A stretch of 64,000 nucleotides of DNA from Bradyrhizobium sp. BTAi1 (GTDB taxonomy: Bacteria > Pseudomonadota > Alphaproteobacteria > Rhizobiales > Xanthobacteraceae). The stretch lies in assembly GCF_000015165.1 (NCBI RefSeq), contig NC_009485.1, positions 7,273,501 to 7,337,500 on the forward strand, in the 5' to 3' direction. The stretch's first letter is position 1; each line of letters starts with the position of its first letter. The position numbers and the translations under genes were made by a program. This document shows positions 53,536-62,097 of the stretch, piece after piece. The notes beneath the pieces are model-generated. The model made no database searches, was not told the DNA's origin, and saw only the letters and a program-made list of their open reading frames with translations.

Positions 53536-55698
53536 ATGACCCGTATCGACGCCCACGGACTGAAGATCGCCCCGGTTTTGTTCGACTTCATCGCCAAGGA
53601 GGCGGCACCCAAGACGGGGATCGATCCGGACGCGTTCTGGGCCGGCGTCGCCGCCATCCTGCGCGATCTCGCCCCGAAGAACCGCGCGCTACTTGCCTAC
53701 CGGGACGCCCTGCAGGACAAGATCGATGCCTGGCACCTTGCCAACAAGGGCAAGGCCTTCGACCTCGGCGCCTATAAGGCGTTTTTGAAGGAGATCGGGT
53801 ATCTCCTGCCGGAGCCGGCGACCCACAAGGTCGAGACCGCCAATGTGGACGAGGAGATCGGCAAGATCTGCGGCCCGCAGCTGGTGGTGCCGCTGACCAA
53901 CGCGCGCTACGCGCTGAACGCCGCGAACGCACGCTGGGGCTCGCTTTACGACGCCTTCTACGGCACCGACGCCATCCCGCATGATCCGAGCGAGGGCGGA
54001 AAGGGCTACAACAAGGCGCGCGGCGACAAGGTGATCGCCAAGGCCAAGGCGTTTCTCGACGCGGCTGCGCCGCTCGCCACCGGCAGCCATACCGACGTGA
54101 CCGCCTACAGCGTGATCGCGGGGCAGCTCTCGGCCAAGCTCAAGAGCGGCAACGCCACGGCGCTGAAGGATGGCGCGCAGTTCGCGGGCTACCAGGGTTC
54201 GGCGGAAGCGCCCAGCGTGATCCTGCTCGCCAATAACGGCCTGCACATCGAGGTGGTGATCGATCGCAGCCACGTCATCGGCAAGGACGATCCGGCCGGC
54301 GTCTCCGACATGATCCTGGAGGCCGCGGTCTCGACCATTCTCGACATGGAGGACTCGGTCGCCGCGGTCGATGCCGAGGACAAGGTGCTGGTCTATCGCA
54401 ACACGCTCGGCCTGATGAACGGCACGCTCTCGGCCGATTTCGAGAAGGGCGGCAAGACGCTGACCCGCGCGCTGAACAGCGACCGCAGCTACACCACGCC
54501 GTCCGGCGGCACGCTGACTTTGCAAGGGCGCAGCCTGCTGCTGATCCGCAATTGCGGACATCACATGTTCACCGACGCCGTGCTCGACGACAAGGGCGAG
54601 GAGGTGCCGGAAGGCATTCTCGACGCTGCCGTGACCGGCCTGCTGGCGATCCACGACCTCAAGGGCCATTCCAAGGTCAAGAACAGCCGCACCGGCTCGA
54701 TCTACATCGTCAAGCCGAAGATGCACGGCCCCGACGAGGTCGCGCTCACGGTCGAATTGTTCGCGCGCGTCGAGAAGCTGCTCGGCCTGCCCGAGAACAG
54801 CATGAAGGTCGGAATCATGGACGAGGAGCGCCGCACCACGGTGAACCTCAAGGCCTGCATCCAGCAGGCTTCCAAGCGCATCGTGTTCATCAATACCGGC
54901 TTCCTCGACCGCACCGGCGACGAGATCCACACCTCGATGGAAGCGGGCCCGATGATCCGCAAGAACGAGATGAAGGCGCAGCCCTGGATCAAGTCCTATG
55001 AGGATTGGAACGTCGACATGGGCCTGACCTGCGGCCTTCCGGGCCACGCCCAGATCGGCAAGGGCATGTGGGCCGCGCCGGACAAGATGGCGGACATGCT
55101 GGCGCAGAAGATCGGCCATCCGCAGGCGGGCGCGACCACCGCCTGGGTGCCGTCACCAACCGCGGCGACGCTGCATGCCCTGCACTATCACCAGGTCAAC
55201 GTGCACGCCCGTCAGGCCGAGCTCACCAAGGGCGGCCCGCGCGCCAAGCTCGGCGACATCCTCACCATTCCGGTGTCGAACTCGAACTGGGCCCCCGACG
55301 ACGTCCGCCAGGAGATCGACAACAACTGCCAGGGCATTCTCGGCTATGTCGTGCGCTGGATCGACCAGGGCGTCGGCTGCTCCAAGGTGCCGGACATCCA
55401 CGATGTCGGCCTGATGGAGGATCGTGCGACCTTGCGCATCTCCAGCCAGCATCTTGCCAACTGGCTGCACCATGGCGTCGTCACCAAGGACCAGGTGATG
55501 GACTCGCTGAAGCGCATGGCCGTGGTGGTCGACAAGCAGAATGCCGGAGATCCGCTCTACAAGCCGATGGCGCCGTCATTCGATGGCGTCGCGTTCAAGG
55601 CGGCGTGCGATCTGGTGTTCGAAGGTCGCACCCAGCCCAACGGCTACACCGAGTACATCCTGACCGCGCGGCGCCGTGAGGCAAAAGCGCAGGCCTGA
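53536..55698 (+). CDS. glcB: Malate synthase G
   Basis: The 720-residue enzyme starts MTRIDAHGLKIAPVLFDF and matches isoform G in length and content: HVIGKDDPAGVSDMILEAAVSTILDMEDSVAAVDAEDK, the KMHGPDEVALTVELF region and SMEAGPMIRKNEMK. It condenses glyoxylate with acetyl-CoA to malate, an anaplerotic step in growth on acetate, fatty acids or PHB-derived carbon. The ATG at 53536 follows GAGAAACG. A strong terminator follows at once. Confidence 0.95.
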   Translation: MTRIDAHGLKIAPVLFDFIAKEAAPKTGIDPDAFWAGVAAILRDLAPKNRALLAYRDALQDKIDAWHLANKGKAFDLGAYKAFLKEIGYLLPEPATHKVETANVDEEIGKICGPQLVVPLTNARYALNAANARWGSLYDAFYGTDAIPHDPSEGGKGYNKARGDKVIAKAKAFLDAAAPLATGSHTDVTAYSVIAGQLSAKLKSGNATALKDGAQFAGYQGSAEAPSVILLANNGLHIEVVIDRSHVIGKDDPAGVSDMILEAAVSTILDMEDSVAAVDAEDKVLVYRNTLGLMNGTLSADFEKGGKTLTRALNSDRSYTTPSGGTLTLQGRSLLLIRNCGHHMFTDAVLDDKGEEVPEGILDAAVTGLLAIHDLKGHSKVKNSRTGSIYIVKPKMHGPDEVALTVELFARVEKLLGLPENSMKVGIMDEERRTTVNLKACIQQASKRIVFINTGFLDRTGDEIHTSMEAGPMIRKNEMKAQPWIKSYEDWNVDMGLTCGLPGHAQIGKGMWAAPDKMADMLAQKIGHPQAGATTAWVPSPTAATLHALHYHQVNVHARQAELTKGGPRAKLGDILTIPVSNSNWAPDDVRQEIDNNCQGILGYVVRWIDQGVGCSKVPDIHDVGLMEDRATLRISSQHLANWLHHGVVTKDQVMDSLKRMAVVVDKQNAGDPLYKPMAPSFDGVAFKAACDLVFEGRTQPNGYTEYILTARRREAKAQA

Positions 55699-55703
55699 CG
55701 ACA

Positions 55704-55730
55704 AGCCCCGGCTCAGCCGGGGCTTTTTTT
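55704..55730 (+). terminator. Intrinsic terminator of glcB
   Basis: Stem agccccggct / agccggggct with a tight loop and seven T residues, six bases after the glcB stop. Confidence 0.95.
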
Positions 55731-55757
55731 ACTCAGCATGAGGTAACATGATCCCGC

Positions 55758-55913
55758 TCATATCACCGCGATGTATCGCAGCAGCGAGATCACCCCGAGC
55801 ACGATCACGACGACCCGGCAGATCTGCTTGGCCCGTCCGTCGAGCGGCAGCAGATTGATGAGATACAGGATCAAGAGAACGACGAGGAAGGTGACGAGAG
55901 CACTGATGAGCAT
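55758..55913 (-). CDS. Small membrane protein (Thivi_2564-like)
   Basis: This 51-residue product starts MLISALVTFLVVLLILYLIN and has two hydrophobic helices separated by LPLDGRAKQICR, the layout of a widespread family of small predicted membrane proteins (helix, P-x-DGR-K turn, helix). AGGGGC lies seven bases before the ATG. A GGAAC-N16-GGTT element 48-72 bases upstream suggests stress control. The family is recognised by pattern; no function is known. Confidence 0.75.
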   Translation of the reverse strand: MLISALVTFLVVLLILYLINLLPLDGRAKQICRVVVIVLGVISLLRYIAVI

Positions 55914-55960
55914 GAATGAGCCCCTGAAACGAGAGGAGAATGCGCTGGCGGTGATCAGCT

Positions 55961-55985
55961 AACCCGTTCGACGGCTGGCAGTTCC
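55961..55985 (-). promoter_or_regulatory. Possible EcfG-type promoter for the small membrane protein
   Basis: On the minus strand GGAAC (complement of 55981-55985), 16 bases, GGTT (complement of 55961-55964). The form is identical to the csbD candidate. The -10 is 47 bases before the start codon at 55913. Confidence 0.45.
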
Positions 55986-56091
55986 ATTACCGGAACCTGA
56001 GCGCTCAACGGCGTATCCGTAATTCCACGGAGCCAACCCTGATCCAGATTTTTACGGGTTTGCGGTCGAATGCCGAGAATCGGAGATCAAC

Positions 56092-58185
56092 ATGCTGAAC
56101 CGCCTGACCATTTCCACGACGTTGAAGACCATCATCCTGGTGACGGCATGCCTGTTTGTCGCGCTGTTCGCCTCGCGGGCCTACAATTCGTGGCAGCAGC
56201 TCAGGCTGACCGCGCGCATCGCCTCGATCGTCGATGCCTCCGAAAGCATGTTCAAAGCGATGGACAAGCTGCGGGCCGACCGCTCGACCTCGAACCGCAT
56301 GGTGACCGTGGACGAGAAGGTCGAACCCGAGACCGAGCGATACGTCCGCGCGCTGCGGGACGTCGCCATGCCTTCCATGGGCCGCGCCCTGAACATCCTG
56401 CCGGGCATCGACTTTACCGACAAGGCGGCGCTGCTCTCGCAGTTCCAGCAATTGCTGACGACGCTGAGCGATCAGCAGAAGGAATTCTGGCAGGAGGTCG
56501 CCAAACCGAAGGCGTCACGCCGGCTGGCGCTCGGCAAGGAATACATGCAGACCGAGGACAGGCTGCTGGAAACGCTCGAGAAGATCCAGGCCATTCTCGC
56601 CGCCGAGGTCAACCATGCGGATCCGACCATCGATCAGTTGCTGCAGATCAAGCAGATCGCATGGTTGCTGCGCAACACCGCCGGCGACGCCTCCTTCCTG
56701 GTTTCGAACGGGCTCGCCGCGGGCAAGATCACGCCCGAGGCGCGGCTGAACTATACCAAGGCGGTCGGCGGCGCCGAGGCCGCGTGGAAGGCGCTCGAAC
56801 TGGTGACGACCGGCGCAAAATGGCCGGCAGCGATGACGACTGCGCTGGAAGCCACGCGCAAGGCCTATTTCGACGCGGAATATACGGCGCTGCGGGATCG
56901 CCTGGTCAACGCGGTCGCGAATGGCGAGACGCCGGAAATGGTGGCCAACAAATGGAGCCCGTTCACGGTTGGGCGCCTGAATGCCGCGGTTGCGGTCGCC
57001 GAGACTGCGCTTGAAACCGCAAGAACCTATATTGAGGAGCAGCATGCGGCCGCCTTGCGGACCCTCGGCGTCGAACTCTGCCTCCTGATCGCGGCAACCG
57101 TGATCGGCGGTGCCGCCCTGACGCTGGTGAGCCGTCGGGTGATCCGGCCCCTCAACGAGATGCGAGATGCCATGCTGGCGGTTGCCGGCGGCGATCTCAG
57201 CGTCGAGACCGGCTACGTGCAGCGCCAGGACGAGATCGGTGCGCTGGCAGGTGCGCTCGAAACGTTCAAGCAGCAGGCCAAGGACAAGCTCGCGATCGAG
57301 GCCCAGGAGCGCCAACGCAACGAAACGACGATCGCGCGCCAGCGGGCGATCGAAAGCTATGTGAGCGAGTTCGAGGGGCTGGTGCGCGAGTCGCTCGAGC
57401 AGCTCGGCCGCGCTTCCACCGACATGCAGGCGACGTCGTCCGGCCTGACCAATGTCTCGCGGCAGACCAATGCCCGCGCCGAGGTGGCTGAGAAGGCCTC
57501 GAACGATGCTTCGATGAGCGTGCAGACGGTCGCCTCCGCGGCGGAGGAACTCAACGCCTCGATTGCCGATATCAGCAAGCAGGCCTCGCATGCCGCCGGC
57601 ATCGCCAGCCGCGCCGTGGAGCAGGCGCGCATGACCGACGGCACCGTGCAGGGCCTGTCGCAATCGGCCAACCGCATCGGTGAGGTGGTGGGCCTGATCA
57701 ACAGCATCGCCTCGCAGACCAATCTGCTGGCGCTGAACGCCACCATCGAGGCGGCGCGTGCCGGCGAGGCCGGCAAGGGCTTTGCCGTCGTGGCCTCGGA
57801 GGTCAAGACCTTGGCGAGCCAGACCGCCAAGGCGACCGACGAGATCTCCGAGCAGATCTCCGACATTCAGCGCGTCGCCAATGATGCGATCGATGCGATC
57901 CAGCGCATCGGCGGCATCATCGGCGAGGTCAATGAGGTCGCCACCGCGATTGCCGCCGCCGTGCAGGAGCAGGGTGCAGCAACGCAGGAGATCTCGCGCA
58001 GCACCCAGTTTGCCGCCGACGGCACCAAGAACGTCTCCGACAACATCACCGGGGTGAAGTCCGACGCCGACGCCGCAGCCGCCGCGGCCGAGAACGTCCG
58101 GCACGCCTCCGAGACGCTGGAAAACCAGAGCCGAAATCTCCGTCACCAGGTCACGGACTTCCTCAGCAAGATCCGCGCGGCATGA
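56092..58185 (+). CDS. Methyl-accepting chemotaxis protein
   Basis: The 697-residue receptor has an N-terminal helix (about 10-28), a roughly 300-residue helical periplasmic sensor of no family I can name, a second helix (about 325-347), HAMP and a signalling domain with the hairpin tip SQTNLLALNATIEAARAGEAG. The first region has multiple amphipathic segments like helical-bundle sensors. No che genes lie nearby. Start is the ATG at 56092, giving the membrane anchor directly. Confidence 0.92.
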   Translation: MLNRLTISTTLKTIILVTACLFVALFASRAYNSWQQLRLTARIASIVDASESMFKAMDKLRADRSTSNRMVTVDEKVEPETERYVRALRDVAMPSMGRALNILPGIDFTDKAALLSQFQQLLTTLSDQQKEFWQEVAKPKASRRLALGKEYMQTEDRLLETLEKIQAILAAEVNHADPTIDQLLQIKQIAWLLRNTAGDASFLVSNGLAAGKITPEARLNYTKAVGGAEAAWKALELVTTGAKWPAAMTTALEATRKAYFDAEYTALRDRLVNAVANGETPEMVANKWSPFTVGRLNAAVAVAETALETARTYIEEQHAAALRTLGVELCLLIAATVIGGAALTLVSRRVIRPLNEMRDAMLAVAGGDLSVETGYVQRQDEIGALAGALETFKQQAKDKLAIEAQERQRNETTIARQRAIESYVSEFEGLVRESLEQLGRASTDMQATSSGLTNVSRQTNARAEVAEKASNDASMSVQTVASAAEELNASIADISKQASHAAGIASRAVEQARMTDGTVQGLSQSANRIGEVVGLINSIASQTNLLALNATIEAARAGEAGKGFAVVASEVKTLASQTAKATDEISEQISDIQRVANDAIDAIQRIGGIIGEVNEVATAIAAAVQEQGAATQEISRSTQFAADGTKNVSDNITGVKSDADAAAAAAENVRHASETLENQSRNLRHQVTDFLSKIRAA

Positions 58186-58194
58186 GGCGCCGGG

Positions 58195-58851
58195 TCAGTC
58201 GGCCGCCATCAGCGGGGCTCGCTCATACTTCGCGCGTAGCGATGCCGGCGCCGGCGAGAAGTTGAGCTCCGCGCTCTTGCGGCCTGCACTGCGGTTCGCC
58301 ACCTTGAGGCCGTCGTCGCTGGCCACGATGTCGCCCTTGCGCAGGGTCGGGTCGTTGTCGATCGAGACCTGGGCGAGGCCGAAATGGTCCTTGCCATTGC
58401 AGGTGCAGCTGTCGACCACCTCGGTGCGATAGCGGAAGGCGTTGGGCAGCGCCGAATAGGGCTTGCCGCTCTCGGTCTCGGCGCCGTCGATCGAACTGCC
58501 ATAGACGATCTCGGTCTTGGCGGCCGGGCAGAAGCTGTTGCAGGCCGCTTCCTTGCTCTGGTCGCCGGTGGCGCCGAGCGGGAAGTAGCGGCCATCACAG
58601 GTCCGGACGCACCAGGCGACACTGCCGCCGCCACCGCGGGAGGTGGCCTCGCCGCGCGGCGCCGGGCGCGGCGCAGGCGCTTCGTCGGCGAACGGCATCC
58701 GGACGTAGGGCTGCGGCGCCTGCCGGGCATTGAAGCCGCCGAACAGCGCCGAGAAAAAATCCTGCGCACGCGCCGCGCTCGGCCCGGACAGCGCGGCAGC
58801 CGTCGTGATGGTTGCCACCGCGATGGCCGCGCATATGCTTCGACTGGTCAT
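58195..58851 (-). CDS. DUF2865 family secreted protein
   Basis: This 218-residue protein starts MTSRSICAAIAVATITTAAAL, with a signal ending AARAQ. The conserved DUF2865 part contains AWCVRTCDGRYFPLG, ACNSFCPAAKTEIVYG and DSCTCNG, so four to six cysteines probably form disulfides in the periplasm. Function unknown. It follows the L,D-transpeptidase gene by 15 bases on the same strand and so probably shares its stress promoter, hinting at an envelope role. Confidence 0.88.
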   Translation of the reverse strand: MTSRSICAAIAVATITTAAALSGPSAARAQDFFSALFGGFNARQAPQPYVRMPFADEAPAPRPAPRGEATSRGGGGSVAWCVRTCDGRYFPLGATGDQSKEAACNSFCPAAKTEIVYGSSIDGAETESGKPYSALPNAFRYRTEVVDSCTCNGKDHFGLAQVSIDNDPTLRKGDIVASDDGLKVANRSAGRKSAELNFSPAPASLRAKYERAPLMAAD

Positions 58852-58866
58852 GGCTCCGCTCTCCGA

Positions 58867-59610
58867 TCAGTTCACGGCCGCCACCGGCAGCGACATCGCC
58901 TGCCGCCCGGACGGCAGCGGGGTCCCACGCCCCGGTGTCGTGCGGGCCTGCAGCGACGCGTTCTTCGGCAGCACGACGACCTTGCTGCCCAGCTGCACCC
59001 GGCTGAACAGGTCGGTGACGTCCTCATTGGTCAGGCGAATGCAGCCCGAGGAGACGAACTTGCCGATCGTGGTCGGGTCGTTGGTGCCATGGATGCGGTA
59101 TTCGCTGGAGCCGAGATACATCGCGCGCGCACCGAGCGGATTGCCTGGACCGCCGGCCATGAAGCGCGGCAGATAGGGCTGGCGCGCGATCATCTGGGCC
59201 GGCGGATGCCAATCTGGCCATTCCGCCTTCCGGGTGATGGTCTGCACGCCGGTCCAGGTAAAGCCTTCCCGGCCGACGCCCACGCCGTAGCGCAGCGCCC
59301 GGCCACCGCCGAGCACGTAGTACAGATAGGTGTTGCCGGTATCGATGATGATCGTCCCCGGCGCCTCCCGCGTATCCAGGTTGACGATCGTGCGGCGCAG
59401 CCGGTCCGGCAGCAGGCTGTCCTCGTCCTGCGCGGTGTTGGGCGCTGTTGACTCATCGGGCGGAAAGGTCTGCTGCTCGATCGGCGCGTAACCGAGGCTT
59501 TGCGCACGAGCATCTGTCACGGCAGGCCCGAGCAGGAGAGCGACAGTACCGGCCATCACGATGGCGGTCCGCCGCGAGAAGCGGCGCGCGCCAGAAACAA
59601 GCTGTGTCAT
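58867..59610 (-). CDS. L,D-transpeptidase (YkuD), stress-regulated
   Basis: The 247-residue protein starts MTQLVSGARRFSRRTAIVMAG. Its signal contains a twin-arginine pair (SRRTAI) and ends DARAQ, so Tat export is possible. The YkuD domain has GTIIIDTGNTYLYYVLGGG, HGTNDPTTIG and SSGCIRL with catalytic cysteine. It forms 3-3 peptidoglycan cross-links. Unlike the lipoprotein paralogue at 33274, this one lacks a lipobox. A good EcfG-type promoter lies 52-77 bases upstream. Confidence 0.92.
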   Translation of the reverse strand: MTQLVSGARRFSRRTAIVMAGTVALLLGPAVTDARAQSLGYAPIEQQTFPPDESTAPNTAQDEDSLLPDRLRRTIVNLDTREAPGTIIIDTGNTYLYYVLGGGRALRYGVGVGREGFTWTGVQTITRKAEWPDWHPPAQMIARQPYLPRFMAGGPGNPLGARAMYLGSSEYRIHGTNDPTTIGKFVSSGCIRLTNEDVTDLFSRVQLGSKVVVLPKNASLQARTTPGRGTPLPSGRQAMSLPVAAVN

Positions 59611-59661
59611 GGAGTGCCCCTGTCAAACGAGCATCGCGGTGCGACGCATGATCGCTTCTCC

Positions 59662-59687
59662 AACGCCCATCGGCGCGCCGCAGTTCC
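59662..59687 (-). promoter_or_regulatory. EcfG-type promoter of the L,D-transpeptidase/DUF2865 operon
   Basis: On the minus strand GGAAC (complement of 59683-59687), 17 bases, CGTT (complement of 59662-59665). This is an exact match to the alphaproteobacterial general-stress sigma consensus GGAAC-N16/17-cGTT. The -10 is 51 bases before the ATG at 59610. Confidence 0.7.
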
Positions 59688-59744
59688 GGCCCGATGTGGC
59701 TCCTCTACATCAGTCAAGCCAGCAGGCCCTCACGTTCACGCGAC

Positions 59745-59770
59745 GGAACCCGATGCCACCTTCGTGTGTT
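59745..59770 (+). promoter_or_regulatory. Possible EcfG-type promoter of the AI-2E transporter gene
   Basis: GGAAC (59745-59749), 17 bases, TGTT (59767-59770). The first base of the -10 differs from the consensus. It lies 62 bases before the ATG at 59832 and is divergent from the transpeptidase promoter 58 bases away. Confidence 0.4.
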
Positions 59771-59831
59771 TGCGCAGAACAGAACGTCGCCGGCGGGAGA
59801 GCTGCGCGCGAGAACTCCATCGGGGGAAACA

Positions 59832-60953
59832 ATGGTGCGTGTACTTCCCACCGAGCGGGTGACGGCTGGCGGCAACGACAGCTCAGCCCTGACCGAGAGC
59901 CGTCACGAGCTCCCTCCCGTCATCAAGCGCGCCGAGATCGTCGCCGTCGCCCTGGTGATTCTGACGGCGATCTGCGTCACCGGCGTCCTCTATGTCGCCA
60001 AGGGATTCTTTCTTCCGATCGTCATGGCATTCGTGGTCGGAACGATGCTGTCGCCGGCGGCCAACTTCCTTGAGCGTCATCGTGTGCCGCGCGGTATCGG
60101 CGCGGTGCTCATCGTGATCGCGGTCGCCGCCGGACTGGCCTTCATCATCGGCCTGATCTCGGCGCCCGTGCTCGACTGGACCAACCGACTTCCTGAACTC
60201 GCCACCCAGCTCAAGGCCAAACTGCACGTCTTCGATCGACCGTTCGCGATGTGGCATGAGATGCAGGCGGCGATTGGCGGCGGCAGCGCGCAGGCGCCTC
60301 CGAGCCTCGAGCTGCCGAAATTCGACTGGGTGCAACCGACCATCGAGTTCCTGTCGCCGACCTTTACAGAATTCCTGCTGTTCTTCGCGACGCTTGTCCT
60401 GTTCATCGCGAGCTGGCGCGATCTGCGGCGCACCCTGATCATGACCTTCGGAGACCATGATGCGCGATTGCGGACGCTGCGCATCCTCAATGAGCTCGAA
60501 CTGCATCTCGGCAATTATCTGCTGACCGTTACACTCATCAATACGGGCGTTGGCGTCGCGACCGGGCTCGCCTGCGCGCTCACGGGCATGCCCAATCCGG
60601 CCGGCCTCGGCGCGCTTGCCGCCACGTTGAACTTCATTCCGATCATCGGGCCCATCGCGACGTTCTGCGTCCTGATTATGGTCGGCTTGATCGCATTCCC
60701 GACCTTGAGCGGCGGAATGGTCGCGCCCCTCATCTTCGCCGCGATCACCTTCATGGAGGGGCATTTTGTGACGCCGACGATCATCGGCAGACGCCTGGCC
60801 CTCAACGCGCTGGCCGTGTTCATCGCGCTCGCCTTCTGGACGTGGCTATGGGGTCCGATGGGCGCCTTCCTTGCCTCGCCGCTGCTCATCGTGGCGCTGA
60901 TCGTGAAAGAGCACCTGCTGCCGGACACTTCGCCGCAACTACCCGCCGACTAA
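59832..60953 (+). CDS. AI-2E family transporter (PerM/YdiK-like)
   Basis: The 373-residue membrane protein has seven or eight predicted helices. It starts MVRVLPTERVTAGGN with a short cytoplasmic tail, two early helices, a large soluble segment (about 120-190), then NTGVGVATGLACALTGMPNPAGLGALAATLNFIPIIGP, the conserved signature of the AI-2E exporter-like superfamily. Members export small molecules; the ligand here is unknown. The start at 59832 is the first ATG before the family region. Confidence 0.88.
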   Translation: MVRVLPTERVTAGGNDSSALTESRHELPPVIKRAEIVAVALVILTAICVTGVLYVAKGFFLPIVMAFVVGTMLSPAANFLERHRVPRGIGAVLIVIAVAAGLAFIIGLISAPVLDWTNRLPELATQLKAKLHVFDRPFAMWHEMQAAIGGGSAQAPPSLELPKFDWVQPTIEFLSPTFTEFLLFFATLVLFIASWRDLRRTLIMTFGDHDARLRTLRILNELELHLGNYLLTVTLINTGVGVATGLACALTGMPNPAGLGALAATLNFIPIIGPIATFCVLIMVGLIAFPTLSGGMVAPLIFAAITFMEGHFVTPTIIGRRLALNALAVFIALAFWTWLWGPMGAFLASPLLIVALIVKEHLLPDTSPQLPAD

Positions 60954-60968
60954 TTCAGTTTCATCCAA

Positions 60969-60993
60969 GGAACTTCGACTGACACACCGCGTT
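60969..60993 (+). promoter_or_regulatory. EcfG-type promoter of the DUF883 gene
   Basis: GGAAC (60969-60973), exactly 16 bases, CGTT (60990-60993), a perfect consensus match. The -10 is 40 bases before the ATG at 61033. The downstream holin-like gene, about 105 bases after DUF883, may be co-transcribed. Confidence 0.7.
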
Positions 60994-61032
60994 TGTCGAG
61001 CTGACGCACACCGCTTTGCCCAGGAGCTGCCC

Positions 61033-61404
61033 ATGCCGCCAACCCATGGTGACACCGCGCTGAACGATCTTGCCGACAAAGCGAATTATGAACGCCTGCA
61101 GAAGGATGTCCACGCCGTGAAGAACGATATCGCAGCCCTTACCGATCAGATCACCGACGTGCTCAACGCCTTTGCCGGCCAGGCCGGCAAGCAGGCGCGC
61201 AGCGGCTATCGCCAGGCGCGCGAGAACATGGACCAGACGATCGACGACATGTCCGAGCGCGGGGGCGCCATGTTCAGCGCGGCGCAGGATGCGGCGAACT
61301 CCCTCGAAGAGCGGCTGGAAGACGTGATCTCGCAGCGCCCTCTCGCGACCGTGGGCCTCGCGCTCGGCCTCGGCTTTCTCATCGGGGTAAGCTGGAAGCG
61401 CTGA
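61033..61404 (+). CDS. DUF883 family (YqjD/ElaB-like) membrane-anchored protein
   Basis: The 123-residue protein has a long amphipathic, probably coiled-coil N-terminus, then a C-terminal hydrophobic helix (VGLALGLGFLIGVSWKR, about 107-123). It matches the DUF883 family; E. coli YqjD and ElaB are tail-anchored, bind ribosomes and are stationary-phase induced. A perfect EcfG-type promoter precedes it, consistent with the same stress role. Confidence 0.88.
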   Translation: MPPTHGDTALNDLADKANYERLQKDVHAVKNDIAALTDQITDVLNAFAGQAGKQARSGYRQARENMDQTIDDMSERGGAMFSAAQDAANSLEERLEDVISQRPLATVGLALGLGFLIGVSWKR

Positions 61405-61509
61405 CTTGGCGCAAGCCGATGCAGCACATCCAAACAGCGACAATCGGCGCCGCCCTCGGCGCCGATTTGACTTTCATTGAACACGATCAGCTGAACAGGG
61501 AGAAGACTC

Positions 61510-61953
61510 ATGCTCGAGCGCATGATCGCAGGCGTGAAGGAATCGACCGGACACACGATCCGGCTGACATCCCTGGCGCTGATCGCGGGAGCCGGATTGT
61601 TCGTCACGACGTCCTTCCTCTGTGCCGCCGCCTTCGTCGCAGTGTTCGAACGCCATGGCTTGGTCGCGGCCTGTCTCACGGGAGCGGCGATCTTTTTTGT
61701 CGTCACGTCGATTGCTGTGCTGATCTATACGGTTGGTAAGCGGTCGCGGACGACAAACGCAGCACGTCCGGCAGAGGCGGCGCGGGGCGCCGCCCAGTCG
61801 CTCCTTGCCGATCCCATGCTCCTGGCCAGCGGCCTGCAGCTGGTGCGGATGATCGGAGTAAAGCGCCTCATTCCCATTCTTGCGATCGGAGGGATAGCTC
61901 TCGGCCTTCTGGCCCGCGGCCAAATGGCCGACAATCCTGATCCGGCAGAATAA
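61510..61953 (+). CDS. Holin-like membrane protein (YqjE/holin-X type)
   Basis: The 147-residue protein starts MLERMIAGVKESTGHT with a short amphipathic start, two hydrophobic helices (about 22-43 and 52-74) and a shorter hydrophobic segment near the C-terminus (RLIPILAIGGIALGLLA). This resembles the phage_holin_3_6 family (YqjE), which accompanies YqjD-like genes. The pairing with DUF883 repeats the yqjDE pair. GGGAGAAG precedes the ATG. Function unknown; no phage genes are near. Confidence 0.75.
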   Translation: MLERMIAGVKESTGHTIRLTSLALIAGAGLFVTTSFLCAAAFVAVFERHGLVAACLTGAAIFFVVTSIAVLIYTVGKRSRTTNAARPAEAARGAAQSLLADPMLLASGLQLVRMIGVKRLIPILAIGGIALGLLARGQMADNPDPAE

Positions 61954-62097
61954 CGACTCAGGCCTCGGCCTCAATCCTGATTGCTCGACTCTGGATGCCA
62001 ATCATCAGGCGTTTCAGATGCGGCGATCACCTGCAGCAAGCTGATTGCGGAAATAACTCAGCGAGGCCTGTGGGGCTTCCACTTCTTGGTAGGACTA

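Noticed and set aside
61510..61953. Holin-like gene as a sign of a prophage
   Set aside because: No endolysin, structural or integrase genes are present; it pairs with a DUF883 gene as in the chromosomal yqjDE pair.
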